From Jeotgalibacillus alimentarius (lineage in GTDB: Bacteria; Bacillota; Bacilli; Bacillales; Jeotgalibacillaceae): a stretch of DNA of 64,000 bases. Of this stretch, positions 36,837 to 46,590 are shown piece by piece. Every line of letters begins with the position of its first letter. Position 1 is the stretch's first letter. Where the stretch lies: positions 1 to 64,000 of the forward strand of contig NZ_JXRQ01000008.1 in assembly GCF_000829445.1 (NCBI RefSeq), written 5' to 3'. The notes beneath the pieces are model-generated. The model had not been told where the DNA came from and ran no database searches. It saw only the letters and a list, made by a program, of their open reading frames with translations. The position numbers were made by a program, and so were the translations under genes.

Positions 36837-37880
36837 TTACACTGTGAATTTCCCGTTTTTCACATACAGCCAGATCAGATGAAACAACCTGGTCTTAATC
36901 AAAACTGACAGCATGATCAGAAAAAAAGGAGTCAGAAACAAACCCTTTATACCTGTCAGCTGAACCGAAACATAGAGCACCATTAATGCCAACAGAGGGT
37001 GAATACCCATACTTGATCCAATCAATTTCGGCTCCATCATCTGTCTCACACCAACAATCACCAGATAAATCACAAGAACAAAAACAGCTTCCGGACCTGC
37101 CTCAAAGTAATAGAAAATCATCAAAGGTAAAAACAACAGAAGTGATCCTGCAACCGGAACAAAATCTAGCATGGCTGATAACAGAGCCATCAGAAAAGGA
37201 TGCTCAAAGCCGAGAAACAAAAAACCTGTCATTGAAATCATAAAGGTAATCAGTGCGAGCAGAAATTGTGCTGATACATATGAACCTGCTTCATGGATGC
37301 CCAGGGTGCCGACATTCTTAATTTGTGCAGTCCAGTCTTTTGGAAGCCGCTGTAACCAGGTTTCAAAATCCACGAGTACATAATAAGACGCGATCAGAAT
37401 GATCCCTGCAGAAAAAAAGTAGGAGGGTAAAGCGACTGCCCATGACGATGAAGCAGTAACCAGTTGTTTACCGGCTGTCAGTATAAGCTTTCCGGTTTCA
37501 TCAGTCAGCATAGCGAGCTGTTCTTTTGATATGTAAGGTTCAGTCAGTTCCTGAAGAAACAGAGGCAGTGTATAGATAAAATCTTTGATCATTCCTGCGT
37601 AATCAGGAATATAGCGGATGAACGATGATAACTCATTTTCGAATAGGGCAATGCAACCTGTTATCACCAGCGGCCCTGTTATAAACGTAATCATCAATCC
37701 GAAAATAACACTCATCCTGTATGGAACCCTCAGGAGAGTGAACATGAATTTGACTGCAGGGTACACAATAAATGAAAGAAGTGCGCCTGCTGCAAAAGGC
37801 CATAAGTAGACAAAAACCAGGCGTATCAGAACCAATATGACAATGGTTGTTATAATGACATGAAGTGCTCGTCTCAGCAT
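36837..37880 (-). CDS. ytvI: AI-2E family transporter (YtvI-like)
   Basis: This 347-residue protein has about eight hydrophobic segments, two near the N-terminus and a cluster in the C-terminal half, with a soluble region between (about 85-190). The layout fits the AI-2E/PerM family, and YtvI of B. subtilis occupies this site. The family was named for autoinducer-2 export, but several members move other ions or have unknown cargo. The ATG at 37880 is preceded by AAAGGA on the minus strand; an ATG at 37901 lacks a site. Confidence 0.88.
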   Translation of the reverse strand: MLRRALHVIITTIVILVLIRLVFVYLWPFAAGALLSFIVYPAVKFMFTLLRVPYRMSVIFGLMITFITGPLVITGCIALFENELSSFIRYIPDYAGMIKDFIYTLPLFLQELTEPYISKEQLAMLTDETGKLILTAGKQLVTASSSWAVALPSYFFSAGIILIASYYVLVDFETWLQRLPKDWTAQIKNVGTLGIHEAGSYVSAQFLLALITFMISMTGFLFLGFEHPFLMALLSAMLDFVPVAGSLLLFLPLMIFYYFEAGPEAVFVLVIYLVIVGVRQMMEPKLIGSSMGIHPLLALMVLYVSVQLTGIKGLFLTPFFLIMLSVLIKTRLFHLIWLYVKNGKFTV

Positions 37881-37934
37881 CACATAGTCCTTTCCGGGCA
37901 AATGTTTTTATTTTACTGAAGGAGGTATATATAA

Positions 37935-38411
37935 ATGATTAATCCCGCCATGATTTTTTTGATTTTATTACTGGCAATCGGTTTTTTTGCAAAGAATAAT
38001 TCACTGATGATTGCAGTGTTATTTTTAATTCTATTAAAAGTTGCCGGTGCTGATGAGAAGATTTTTGCATTCATTCAGGGAAAAGGAATTAACTGGGGTG
38101 TCACAATCATCACGATCGCAGTTTTAGCACCAATCGCAAGCGGAGCAATCGGATTCAAGGAATTAACAGATGCAGTGAAATCCCCATATGCGTGGGTTGC
38201 GCTTGCTTCAGGAGTTGCTGTAGCGCTGATCGCAAAAGGCGGTATCTCGCTGCTTCAGAATGATCCGCATATTACAGTGGCGCTGGTATTCGGTACCATT
38301 TTAGCGGTTGCACTGTTCAATGGAATTGCGGTAGGACCGTTAATAGGAGCTGGTATTGCATACAGTGCGATGAAGATTTTCGAGTGGGGTGGAAATCTGT
38401 TTGGAGGATGA
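37935..38411 (+). CDS. ytwI: DUF441 family membrane protein (YtwI-like)
   Basis: This 158-residue protein is almost entirely hydrophobic, with about five helices and the conserved segments GINWGVTIITIAVLAPIASG (key residues WGV and APIASG) and GPLIGAGIAY. The family function is unknown. GAAGGAGGTA precedes the ATG. It sits between ytvI and citZ as ytwI does in B. subtilis, and is divergently placed from ytvI. Confidence 0.9.
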   Translation: MINPAMIFLILLLAIGFFAKNNSLMIAVLFLILLKVAGADEKIFAFIQGKGINWGVTIITIAVLAPIASGAIGFKELTDAVKSPYAWVALASGVAVALIAKGGISLLQNDPHITVALVFGTILAVALFNGIAVGPLIGAGIAYSAMKIFEWGGNLFGG

Positions 38412-38458
38412 CAAAATCCGTCAAATTAAAATAATCCCGGCAAATTAATGCGTTTTCA

Positions 38459-38487
38459 TTCACAAAGTTCTGATTATTGATTATAAT
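38459..38487 (+). promoter_or_regulatory. sigma-A promoter of citZ-icd-mdh, with cre-like sequence downstream
   Basis: TTCACA (38459-38464) and TATAAT (38482-38487) are 17 bases apart. TGTAAGCGCATCCG at 38493-38506 begins at the expected start point and has a good left half of a cre but a poor right half. CcpA repression of citZ is established in B. subtilis; its use here is a guess. Confidence 0.7.
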
Positions 38488-38534
38488 GGACAATGTAAGC
38501 GCATCCGAAATGACGTATTCTATTCTGTCAGCTG

Positions 38535-38603
38535 ACTGAGCAACCGCTCAGTTTTTATGTGATGTCTATGCCGTATTTTAAACGCCGGATCGGCTTTAAA
38601 TAC
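38535..38603 (+). promoter_or_regulatory. two-hairpin leader of citZ
   Basis: ACTGAGC-AACC-GCTCAGT (38535-38552) is a perfect 7-bp stem followed by a T-run, like an intrinsic terminator, about 40 bases after the predicted start point. A second inverted repeat at 38573-38603 (GTATTT..TAAA.GCCG against CGGC.TTTA..AATAC) ends 15 bases before the ribosome-binding site. The first hairpin could terminate ytwI or attenuate citZ. Confidence 0.55.
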
Positions 38604-38632
38604 AAAGACTAAGATTAAAAGGAGAGATTTTT

Positions 38633-39748
38633 ATGACAGCAACGAGAGGATTAGAAAATGTAGTCGCTACTACTTCATCGATCAGCTCAATTATTGATGA
38701 CACACTTACATACGTTGGTTACAATATCGACGACCTAACTGAGAATGCAAGCTTTGAGGAGATCATCTATCTTTTATGGCACCTGCGCCTGCCAAAAGAA
38801 AATGAACTGTCAGAACTTAAAAAGCAGCTTGCTGATAATATGGCAATTCCAGATGAAGTGATTGCTCAAATTAAAGCAATGCCGGTTCAAAACATTCATC
38901 CGATGGCTGCAGTGCGTACTGCAGTATCAGCACTTGGTCTTTTCGACGAAGAAGCTGATGTAATGGAAGAGGAAGCAAACTACCGTAAAGCAGTCCGCCT
39001 GCAGGCTAAAATTGCGACAATCGTGACGGCATTTGCACGTATCCGTAAAGGCCAGGAACCGGTTGCTCCTAAATCCGACCTGAGCTTTGCTGCTAACTTC
39101 CTGTATATGCTCAGTGGCGAAATGCCTGAAGATATTGAAGTGGAAGCAATGAACAAAGCGCTTGTTCTTCATGCTGACCATGAACTGAATGCATCTACAT
39201 TCACTGCGCGCGTATGTGTTGCAACACTATCTGATGTCTATTCAGGCGTAACTGCAGCAATCGGAGCACTTAAAGGGCCGCTTCACGGTGGTGCAAATGA
39301 GCAGGTAATGAAGACACTTACAGAAATCGGCTCAGTTGAAAATGTAGAATCAGTGATCCGCAAAAAGCTTGAAAACAAAGAAAAAATCATGGGCTTCGGT
39401 CACCGCGTATATCAGCAGGGAGACCCGCGTGCAAAACACCTTCGTGAAATGTCTAAAAAGCTGACTGAACTTCGCGGAGAGTCTAAATGGTATGACATGT
39501 CTGTGAAGATTGAAGAGATCGTGACTTCAGAAAAGAAACTTCCACCAAACGTGGACTTTTATTCTGCATCTGTCTACCACAGTCTTGGTATTGACCATGA
39601 TCTATTTACACCAATCTTTGCTGTAAGCCGTGTATCAGGCTGGCTGGCTCATATCCTTGAGCAATATTCAAATAACCGCCTGATCCGTCCTAGAGCTGAG
39701 TACACAGGTCCTGGTATGCAGGAATATGTACCTGTTGAAAAGCGATAA
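38633..39748 (+). CDS. citZ: citrate synthase
   Basis: CitZ condenses acetyl-CoA and oxaloacetate to citrate, entering the TCA cycle. The 371-residue protein is the short Gram-positive type, with catalytic histidines in LHGGANEQVM (near 222) and GFGHRVYQ (near 261) and the aspartate in PPNVDFYSASVY (near 312). AAAGGAGAG precedes the ATG. It heads the citZ-icd-mdh cluster, with a strong promoter and a structured leader. Confidence 0.98.
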   Translation: MTATRGLENVVATTSSISSIIDDTLTYVGYNIDDLTENASFEEIIYLLWHLRLPKENELSELKKQLADNMAIPDEVIAQIKAMPVQNIHPMAAVRTAVSALGLFDEEADVMEEEANYRKAVRLQAKIATIVTAFARIRKGQEPVAPKSDLSFAANFLYMLSGEMPEDIEVEAMNKALVLHADHELNASTFTARVCVATLSDVYSGVTAAIGALKGPLHGGANEQVMKTLTEIGSVENVESVIRKKLENKEKIMGFGHRVYQQGDPRAKHLREMSKKLTELRGESKWYDMSVKIEEIVTSEKKLPPNVDFYSASVYHSLGIDHDLFTPIFAVSRVSGWLAHILEQYSNNRLIRPRAEYTGPGMQEYVPVEKR

Positions 39749-39804
39749 TTTCACAGAACATTTTACAAACTGACAGATAACTGATGTAATAGTATACAAA
39801 GCCT

Positions 39805-39831
39805 GGGGACTGACGGCTCACGTCAGTCCCC
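39805..39831 (+). promoter_or_regulatory. strong hairpin between citZ and icd
   Basis: GGGGACTGACG and CGTCAGTCCCC form a perfect 11-bp stem with a GCTCA loop, 14 bases before the icd ribosome-binding region. No T-run follows, so it is not a simple terminator; it could mark mRNA processing or stability, or affect icd translation. Confidence 0.6.
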
Positions 39832-39859
39832 GGCCAATGATATTTGGAGGGAAAGACTT

Positions 39860-41128
39860 ATGACACAAGGTGAAAAAATTTCAGTATCAAACGGCAATCT
39901 TCAAGTGCCAAACAATCCAATCGTACCTTTTATTGAAGGTGACGGTACAGGCCCGGATATCTGGGCATCTGCACAGCGTGTATTAGACGCAGCAGTTGAG
40001 AAAGCATACAACGGTGAAAAGAAAATTGAATGGAAAGAAGTACTTGCAGGTCAAAAAGCATTTGATCAGACTGGAGAGTGGCTTCCACAGGCAACACTTG
40101 ATGCAATCAACGAATATTTTATTGCGATTAAAGGACCTCTTACAACACCAATCGGTGGCGGAATCCGTTCACTGAACGTAGCGCTTCGTCAGCAGCTTGA
40201 CCTGTTCACTTGCCTGCGTCCAGTACGTTATTTCGAAGGTGTACCATCACCTGTTAAGCGTCCTGAAGATACAGACATGGTTATTTTCCGTGAAAACACT
40301 GAAGATATCTATGCAGGTATTGAGTTTGCTGAAGGATCAGATGAAGTGAAAAAGCTGATCAACTTCCTTCAGGATGAAATGGGTGCAACAAATATCCGTT
40401 TCCCTGACACTGCAGGAATTGGTGTGAAGCCGGTTTCTAAAGAAGGTACTGAGCGTCTTGTGCGTGCTGCTATTAACTATGCACTGACAGAAGGCCGTAA
40501 GTCAGTAACACTTGTACACAAGGGTAACATCATGAAATTCACTGAAGGTGCATTCAAGCGCTGGGGTTATGATCTTGCTGAACGTGAATTCGGAGATAAA
40601 GTATTCACTTGGAACCAGTATGATCAGATCAAAGATGAGCAGGGTACAGATGCTGCAAACAAAGCACAAAGCGATGCAGAAGCTGCCGGCAAGATTATCG
40701 TAAAAGATTCAATTGCTGATATCTTCCTTCAGCAGATTTTAACGCGTCCTGCTGAGTTTGATGTTGTTGCAACAATGAACCTGAACGGTGATTACATTTC
40801 TGATGCACTTGCTGCACAGGTTGGCGGAATCGGAATCGCACCGGGAGCAAACATCAACTACGATACTGGACACGCGATCTTTGAAGCGACTCATGGTACA
40901 GCTCCAAAGTATGCAGGTCTTGACAAAGTAAACCCATCTTCAGTTATCCTTTCAGGCGTTCTTCTTCTTGAGCACCTTGGATGGAATGAAGCTGCTGATC
41001 TGATTTCAAAATCAATGGAGAAAACAATTGCTTCTAAAGTTGTAACGTATGACTTTGCACGTCTGATGGACGGCGCTACAGAAGTTAAATGTTCTGAATT
41101 CGGAACTGCGTTAATTGAAAATATGTAA
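39860..41128 (+). CDS. icd: isocitrate dehydrogenase (NADP-dependent)
   Basis: Icd decarboxylates isocitrate to 2-oxoglutarate and forms NADPH. The 422-residue protein has the substrate segment [13 protein letters not shown] near residue 100, which includes the serine phosphorylated in E. coli, [13 protein letters not shown] near 145 and [15 protein letters not shown] near 310. The length is that of Bacillus CitC. GGAGGGAAA precedes the ATG. It is the second gene of citZ-icd-mdh. Confidence 0.98.
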   Translation: MTQGEKISVSNGNLQVPNNPIVPFIEGDGTGPDIWASAQRVLDAAVEKAYNGEKKIEWKEVLAGQKAFDQTGEWLPQATLDAINEYFIAIKGPLTTPIGGGIRSLNVALRQQLDLFTCLRPVRYFEGVPSPVKRPEDTDMVIFRENTEDIYAGIEFAEGSDEVKKLINFLQDEMGATNIRFPDTAGIGVKPVSKEGTERLVRAAINYALTEGRKSVTLVHKGNIMKFTEGAFKRWGYDLAEREFGDKVFTWNQYDQIKDEQGTDAANKAQSDAEAAGKIIVKDSIADIFLQQILTRPAEFDVVATMNLNGDYISDALAAQVGGIGIAPGANINYDTGHAIFEATHGTAPKYAGLDKVNPSSVILSGVLLLEHLGWNEAADLISKSMEKTIASKVVTYDFARLMDGATEVKCSEFGTALIENM

Positions 41129-41190
41129 TCAGACACGGGCCGGCATTTGCCGGCCTTTAACTACATCATTTGATAACAGGGGGATTTGAA

Positions 41191-42135
41191 ATGGCATTTA
41201 CACGAAATAAAATCTCAGTAGTCGGAGCAGGTTTTACAGGAGCAACAACTGCATTATTTTTAGCTCAAAAAGAACTCGGAGATATTGTGCTTGTAGATAT
41301 TCCTCAAAATGAAGATCCAACCAAAGGAAAGGCGCTCGATATGCTTGAAGCGGGTCCGGTGTTTGGCTATGACGTAACAATAAAAGGCACTTCAGATTAC
41401 GCGGATACAGCCGGTTCTGATGTTGTCATTATTACAGCCGGACTGCCAAGAAAGCCTGGTATGAGCAGAGATGACCTTGTTCAGACAAACGAAAAGATTA
41501 TGAAATCTGTTACAAAGGAGATTGTAAATCATTCACCTGATACCACAATTCTTGTCTTATCTAACCCGGTCGATGCAATGACTTACACAGTTTATAAAGA
41601 ATCCGGTCTTCCAAAAGAGCGCGTAATCGGACAATCAGGTGTACTTGATACGGCACGCTTCAATACATTTGTAGCTGAAGAGCTCGGTTTATCAGTGAAA
41701 GATATCCAGGGGTTTGTACTCGGAGGACACGGGGATGATATGGTGCCCCTTACACGCTATTCAAGTGCAGGCGGCGTGCCGCTAGAAACACTGATCCCAA
41801 AAGATCGTCTTGATGCGATTATTGAACGTACAAGAAAAGGCGGCGGAGAGATTGTTGCACTGCTTGGAAACGGTTCAGCATACTATGCACCGGCTGCAGC
41901 TTTAATGGAAATGACTGAAGCGATCCTGAAAGATCAGAAGCGGGTTCTTCCATCAGTTGCATACCTTGAAGGTGAGTATGGATTCGAAGGCATCTACCTT
42001 GGTGTTCCGACAGTCCTAGGAGGCAATGGAATCGAAAAGATTATGGAACTTGAACTGACTGATGATGAGAAACAACAGCTTCAAAAATCAGCAGACTCTG
42101 TACGCAGCGTTATGAGTGCACTGTCATCAACATAA
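41191..42135 (+). CDS. mdh: malate dehydrogenase
   Basis: Mdh oxidises malate to oxaloacetate with NAD. The 314-residue protein is the lactate-dehydrogenase-like type, with [16 protein letters not shown] at the N-terminus, [11 protein letters not shown] near residue 83, and catalytic [10 protein letters not shown] near 178. The ATG at 41191 lies 8 bases after GGGGGA; an in-frame ATG at 41170 overlaps that site. It ends at a strong terminator, closing the TCA cluster. Confidence 0.98.
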   Translation: MAFTRNKISVVGAGFTGATTALFLAQKELGDIVLVDIPQNEDPTKGKALDMLEAGPVFGYDVTIKGTSDYADTAGSDVVIITAGLPRKPGMSRDDLVQTNEKIMKSVTKEIVNHSPDTTILVLSNPVDAMTYTVYKESGLPKERVIGQSGVLDTARFNTFVAEELGLSVKDIQGFVLGGHGDDMVPLTRYSSAGGVPLETLIPKDRLDAIIERTRKGGGEIVALLGNGSAYYAPAAALMEMTEAILKDQKRVLPSVAYLEGEYGFEGIYLGVPTVLGGNGIEKIMELELTDDEKQQLQKSADSVRSVMSALSST

Positions 42136-42144
42136 TTGCTATGG

Positions 42145-42173
42145 GGAACTGCTGATACAGGCAGTTCCTTTTT
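42145..42173 (+). terminator. terminator of citZ-icd-mdh
   Basis: GGAACTGC and GCAGTTCC form an 8-bp stem with an 8-base loop and a following T-run. Confidence 0.88.
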
Positions 42174-42278
42174 GACATGAACACCAGGCAAAAATGATTT
42201 TGAATATTGCAGAAATGATTTATAATGGGGTTAACTTATTTTCAGGGGAAAGATTAAAGTCATCAAGGGGGAAGAATC

Positions 42279-42755
42279 ATGTTACTCGGGAAGAAAAGAA
42301 AAATCGGACGTCAGATAGAAGAAATGTCAATCGGTGAAAAATTGACGCTGACTGAAAAAATTGAAGATAAAGACCTGCTGCTGTTTTTAGGGTTAACAAA
42401 CGACTCTAACCCGCTGTATATCCAGCATGACTACGCGTCACAGACTTCATATAAAAAGCCGATCGTTCCGACAATTATGCTGACAGGTTTTGTTACTTCA
42501 GCCGTGTCAAAATACATGCCAGGGCCAGGATCACATATTAAAAGTCATTCACTAAGTTTTCCAAAGCCGCTCTACCATTATGCTACGGTAGATTATGTGT
42601 TTGAAATCAAGTCAATCGACAGACCCAAATCAGAAGTTGAAATCAGCGTACGCGGAACAGACGAAAGTGGAGATACGGTTATCAGTGGAACAGTCATCGC
42701 CTGTCCACCTTCAAAACTCCAAAAGTTTGAAGGCTCTGCGCTGGATAATTTTTAA
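42279..42755 (+). CDS. MaoC/hotdog-fold (R)-hydratase-like protein
   Basis: This 158-residue protein has a MaoC-like hotdog domain. The hydratase signature region is seen as LFLGLTNDSNPLYIQHDYA (key residues D, N, P and the following H), where aspartate and histidine would be the catalytic pair of an enoyl-CoA hydratase. Substrate is unknown, but a fatty-acyl or short acyl-CoA is likely. A TATAAT at 42221-42226 and its own terminator suggest a separate transcript between mdh and phoP. Confidence 0.82.
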   Translation: MLLGKKRKIGRQIEEMSIGEKLTLTEKIEDKDLLLFLGLTNDSNPLYIQHDYASQTSYKKPIVPTIMLTGFVTSAVSKYMPGPGSHIKSHSLSFPKPLYHYATVDYVFEIKSIDRPKSEVEISVRGTDESGDTVISGTVIACPPSKLQKFEGSALDNF

Positions 42756-42810
42756 ATCGTAATGAACTTAGTTTTTATTTTGTAACCTGCAGTGAACCGA
42801 ACCGTTTCCT

Positions 42811-42842
42811 AAAAGTCGAGACATCTTGTCGCGGCTTTTTTT
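42811..42842 (+). terminator. terminator of the MaoC-like gene
   Basis: AAAAGTCG-GAC pairs with GTC-CGGCTTTT (one bulged A/C pair and a G-T pair), followed by T residues. Confidence 0.82.
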
Positions 42843-42936
42843 AATGGAAAACATAATAGAAGCACCATACTTACTGAATTTGTACTATAATGAAGTCGGA
42901 TGAATAGGGGTTAATAACAGCTTCTGGAGGTACACG

Positions 42937-43647
42937 ATGAAGAAAAAGGTACTCGTTGTAGATGACGAACAATCAATCGTAACACTATTAAAGTACAATC
43001 TTGAACAGTCAGGATATGAAGTGCTGACAGCTTATGACGGTGCAGAGGGAATTGCACTTGTGGAAAGTGAAAATCCTGATCTGCTTGTGCTCGATTTAAT
43101 GCTCCCTGTGATGGATGGAATCGAAGTCTGCAAGCAGCTTAGACAAAAACAGATTCATATACCGATTATTATGCTGACTGCAAAAGATGAAGAATTCGAT
43201 AAAGTACTTGGTCTTGAGCTAGGAGCGGATGATTATATGACAAAGCCGTTCAGCCCGAGAGAAGTCGTTGCAAGAGTGAAGGCGATCTTAAGAAGAGCCG
43301 GCCGTCTTGAAGTGAAAGAACCTGAAGTAGAAGAAGATTTCATTGAACTGGGTGAAGTAAAAGTTTTCCCCGAACAATATGAAGCTTTTTTCCGTGGTGT
43401 GCAGATTGAACTGACACCAAAGGAATTCGAACTACTCGTCTATTTAATTGAAAATAAAGGGCGTGTGCTGACGCGCGATCAGCTGCTTCAGACCGTCTGG
43501 AATTATGACTTTGCAGGAGACACTAGAATCGTTGATGTTCACATCAGCCACCTCCGTGAGAAAATTGAAGAGAATACAAAAAAGCCGGTATACATTAAAA
43601 CAATTAGAGGCCTGGGTTATAAAATGGAGAAGCCAAAAGTCACGTGA
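42937..43647 (+). CDS. phoP: phosphate-response regulator PhoP (OmpR family)
   Basis: PhoP activates phosphate-starvation genes and represses teichoic acid synthesis when phosphorylated by PhoR. The 236-residue protein has a receiver domain with acidic pair DDE near residue 9, phospho-acceptor Asp53 in LVLDLMLP and the conserved lysine in MTKPF, then a winged-helix DNA-binding domain (about 135-232) ending TIRGLGYKME. CTGGAGGT precedes the ATG, and an extended TATAAT lies at 42886. phoR overlaps its end by 4 bases. Confidence 0.96.
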   Translation: MKKKVLVVDDEQSIVTLLKYNLEQSGYEVLTAYDGAEGIALVESENPDLLVLDLMLPVMDGIEVCKQLRQKQIHIPIIMLTAKDEEFDKVLGLELGADDYMTKPFSPREVVARVKAILRRAGRLEVKEPEVEEDFIELGEVKVFPEQYEAFFRGVQIELTPKEFELLVYLIENKGRVLTRDQLLQTVWNYDFAGDTRIVDVHISHLREKIEENTKKPVYIKTIRGLGYKMEKPKVT

Positions 43648-45407
43648 AGCTGACTTCTTTTAAAGGCCGGCTGCTTTTCGCGCTGATTACGCTGATCTTT
43701 TTAGTACTGATTGGCTTAGGGATCATTATTGGAGAGCTTGTGAAGTCCTATTATCTGAATGCACTGCATTCAAGAATTGAAAAAGAAATGAATATTGTGA
43801 TCAACCAGACAGAACAGGAGCCTTCTTTTGGTGAGTTGAGATCAGTGTTGTTTGATGAATTAAGTGAAGTGCTTGAAACAAGGATTACAATTCTGACAGA
43901 AGATACGGATGTTGTATACGATTCAGGACAGGCGGTTTCAGATATAGATCATAATCAAATGATGACTGAAATCAATGGTTCACTGCCTGATCCTGATGAT
44001 GGGATTGTAAGATTTCCTGCAGATGATAGTAATTTCTATTATATCAGCAGTGTTGAGACGGGTTCTGAAAGCGGATATGTTGTCCTTGCTGCCTCTTTTG
44101 ATAATCTGGAGGAGGTTTACCGTCAAATCTGGCTGATCCTTGCTATTACGCTTGGTGCTGCGATGGGAATGATTATTTATATTGGAGCAAGGATTACCAA
44201 TCAATATACAAAACCGATAGAATCGGCCACTGAGGTAGCGATTCAGCTGGCCAAAGGGAATTACAAAGCAAGAACGTTTGAGGACCGTGCTGATGAGACA
44301 GGAATGCTCAGTAATGCCATTAACATTCTTGCAAGAAATCTGCAGGAGATGGTCAGTGAGCAGTCCGTTCAGCAGGACCGTCTGAGAACGCTGATTGAGA
44401 ATATGGGTAGTGGACTCATCATGATTGATAAGCAGGGGTATATTGTACTTGTTAATCGTCCATTCCTGAATTTTTTCCATTCCCGGATAGAAGACGTATT
44501 GAATGAGAGTTATGTGGATGTTTTCAAAAATGTACAGGTGAATGAGCTGGCTGAGGAAGTCTTTTTGACAGAGCAAAGAGTCAGAAAGCAAATTCTCATT
44601 GAAGAAACGTTTCCCCATAAGCACCTTGAAGTCTATGGCGCACCGATCATTGGTGAGCGGAGTGCATGGCAGGGAATCGTTCTTGTTTTTCATGATATAT
44701 CTGAGCTGAAAAAACTTGAGCAGATGAGAAAGGATTTCGTGGCAAATGTATCGCATGAAGTCAAAACGCCGATTACATCTATAAAAGGCTTTACTGAAAC
44801 CCTGCTGGATGGTGCAATGCATGATCAGGGAGCCCTTGAATCATTTTTAAGTATTATTGCAAAAGAAAGCGACAGGCTTCAGATGCTGATTCAGGATCTG
44901 CTTGAATTGTCGCGAGTGGAGCAGCAGGGATTCAAGCTGTCACTTGAGCAGGTCGATCTTGCTGACATTCTTCAAGATGTGTCAGTCATGATGGGGCGTA
45001 AAGCAAGTAAGAAGAATGCGCGAGTCAGACTTGATATCGGGAAGCCTCTGATTATTGAAGGCGATGCTGACCGATTGAAACAGGTTTTTATTAATCTCGT
45101 GACAAATGCCATTACGTATTCTTATTCGGATCAGGATGTCATCATCAGATCTAAAAAAGAAAAAGATCATATTCAGCTGCAGTTTATTGATCACGGAATC
45201 GGCATGGAAAAAGAAGAGCTGTCCCGAATTTTTGAACGCTTTTATCGCGTAGATAAAGCCCGCAGCAGAAACTCTGGGGGAACCGGACTTGGACTTGCCA
45301 TCGTAAAACACATTATTGAGGTGCATAAGGGTGAGATCAGAGTTGAAAGTGAACCTGAAAAAGGAACGGTTTTCACGATTACATTACCGATTCACATGAA
45401 TAAGTAA
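43644..45407 (+). CDS. phoR: phosphate-sensing histidine kinase PhoR
   Basis: PhoR is the membrane partner of PhoP. The 587-residue protein has two transmembrane helices (about 10-30 and 170-190) enclosing an extracytoplasmic domain, then a HAMP segment (about 190-240), a PAS domain (about 245-350), a HisKA domain with the phospho-accepting histidine in NVSHEVKTPITS, and an HATPase domain with DADRLKQVFINLVTNA, RFYRVDKARSR and GGTGLGLAIVKH. The GTG start overlaps phoP, indicating coupled translation. A terminator follows. Confidence 0.96.
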   Translation: MKLTSFKGRLLFALITLIFLVLIGLGIIIGELVKSYYLNALHSRIEKEMNIVINQTEQEPSFGELRSVLFDELSEVLETRITILTEDTDVVYDSGQAVSDIDHNQMMTEINGSLPDPDDGIVRFPADDSNFYYISSVETGSESGYVVLAASFDNLEEVYRQIWLILAITLGAAMGMIIYIGARITNQYTKPIESATEVAIQLAKGNYKARTFEDRADETGMLSNAINILARNLQEMVSEQSVQQDRLRTLIENMGSGLIMIDKQGYIVLVNRPFLNFFHSRIEDVLNESYVDVFKNVQVNELAEEVFLTEQRVRKQILIEETFPHKHLEVYGAPIIGERSAWQGIVLVFHDISELKKLEQMRKDFVANVSHEVKTPITSIKGFTETLLDGAMHDQGALESFLSIIAKESDRLQMLIQDLLELSRVEQQGFKLSLEQVDLADILQDVSVMMGRKASKKNARVRLDIGKPLIIEGDADRLKQVFINLVTNAITYSYSDQDVIIRSKKEKDHIQLQFIDHGIGMEKEELSRIFERFYRVDKARSRNSGGTGLGLAIVKHIIEVHKGEIRVESEPEKGTVFTITLPIHMNK

Positions 45408-45506
45408 TGGAAATCTTTACATGGAATTTACACAAAAGTGACAGTGGTTTAATATTTCATTGATAAGATACTAAGTGAAAACCCCCTTCATCCAGGGAAC
45501 CCCATT

Positions 45507-45538
45507 AAAAGCGTGAACAGACCCCGTTCACGCTTTTT
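45507..45538 (+). terminator. terminator of phoPR
   Basis: AAAAGCGTGAAC pairs perfectly with GTTCACGCTTTT over 12 bp with a 7-base loop and following T residues. Confidence 0.92.
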
Positions 45539-45621
45539 CTTATGTAAAAATAAAATTCCTTGAAACCTTTTTGTAACATTACCGTATCATAGGTAATACA
45601 TAAAGAAAGGGAGTTTGCCCA

Positions 45622-46590
45622 GTGAGTATGAGAAGAATCATGGCTGGTATCGGGATTGTCGTGGGATCGGCAATATTACTGGTTGTTCTATTCACATCAT
45701 GGTATACAGTAGATGAATCTGAACAGGCACTCGTTCTGACATTTGGTGAAGCGAATGAAACGATCACAGAGTCAGGCTTAAAGTTCAAGCTGCCATGGCC
45801 AATACAGCAGGTTGAAATATTATCAAAAGAAACCTTCAGTCTTCAGTTCGGTTATGAAGAAGAAGGTGGTGAAATTAAATCTTTTCCTGAAGAAACAGTG
45901 ATGATTACAGGGGATGAAAATATTGTGTTAGCTGATCTGGTCGTTCAGTGGAAGATCACTGAGCCAAGAGATTTCTTGTTTAATGCGGAAGATCCTGAAG
46001 AAGTATTATTTGATGCAACATCAGCTTCGATCAGAAGTATTATCGGGAGTTCTACAATTGATGCTGCACTGACTTCAGGTAAAGCGGAAATTGAAGCTGA
46101 AACAAGAGACTTGCTTGCATCACTAATTGAAAAGTATGAAATTGGCGTATCCATTCAGGCGGTTCAGCTGCAAGATGTAGAACTGCCGAATCAGGAAGTG
46201 CGTAAGGCATTTACTGCTGTAACAGACGCACGCGAAACAATGATTACAAAAGAAAATGAAGCAAAAAAATATCAAAGTCAAAAAATGAATGAAGCCAAAG
46301 GTGAAGTGAAGGCTATTGCTTCGAGAGCTGAAGGTGAAAAAACTTCGAGAATTGAACAGGCGCGCGGTGACGTTGCTGTTTTTAATAAGATTTTGACTGA
46401 GTATCAAAATAATCCTGATATTACACGACAGCGTTTAACGCTTGAGACACTTGAACAGGTACTGCCTGAAACGAAGCTTTATATTATGAATGATGATGGA
46501 AATACGATGAAATATCTGCCTTTGCAGCCTGACCGTCAACAACCGCCAGCTGTGGCTGAAGAAAGTGAGGAATCTGCAAATGGACAATGA
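45622..46590 (+). CDS. hflK: SPFH/band-7 protease modulator HflK
   Basis: HflK and HflC form a membrane complex that controls the FtsH protease in well-studied bacteria. This 322-residue protein has one N-terminal membrane anchor (about residues 8-27), an SPFH domain with YTVDESEQALVLTFGEAN after it, a charged helical region with QDVELPNQEVRKAF and a proline/glutamate-rich tail. The GTG follows AAAGGGAG; an ATG two codons later is an alternative. It overlaps hflC by 11 bases. B. subtilis has no hflKC between phoR and polA. Confidence 0.92.
   Translation: MSMRRIMAGIGIVVGSAILLVVLFTSWYTVDESEQALVLTFGEANETITESGLKFKLPWPIQQVEILSKETFSLQFGYEEEGGEIKSFPEETVMITGDENIVLADLVVQWKITEPRDFLFNAEDPEEVLFDATSASIRSIIGSSTIDAALTSGKAEIEAETRDLLASLIEKYEIGVSIQAVQLQDVELPNQEVRKAFTAVTDARETMITKENEAKKYQSQKMNEAKGEVKAIASRAEGEKTSRIEQARGDVAVFNKILTEYQNNPDITRQRLTLETLEQVLPETKLYIMNDDGNTMKYLPLQPDRQQPPAVAEESEESANGQ

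Noticed and set aside
43980-44822. 280-codon open frame on the minus strand inside phoR
   Set aside because: It is antisense to the well-supported PhoR domains, has no ribosome-binding site and a composition rich in His, Ile and Asn typical of a reverse-frame shadow.
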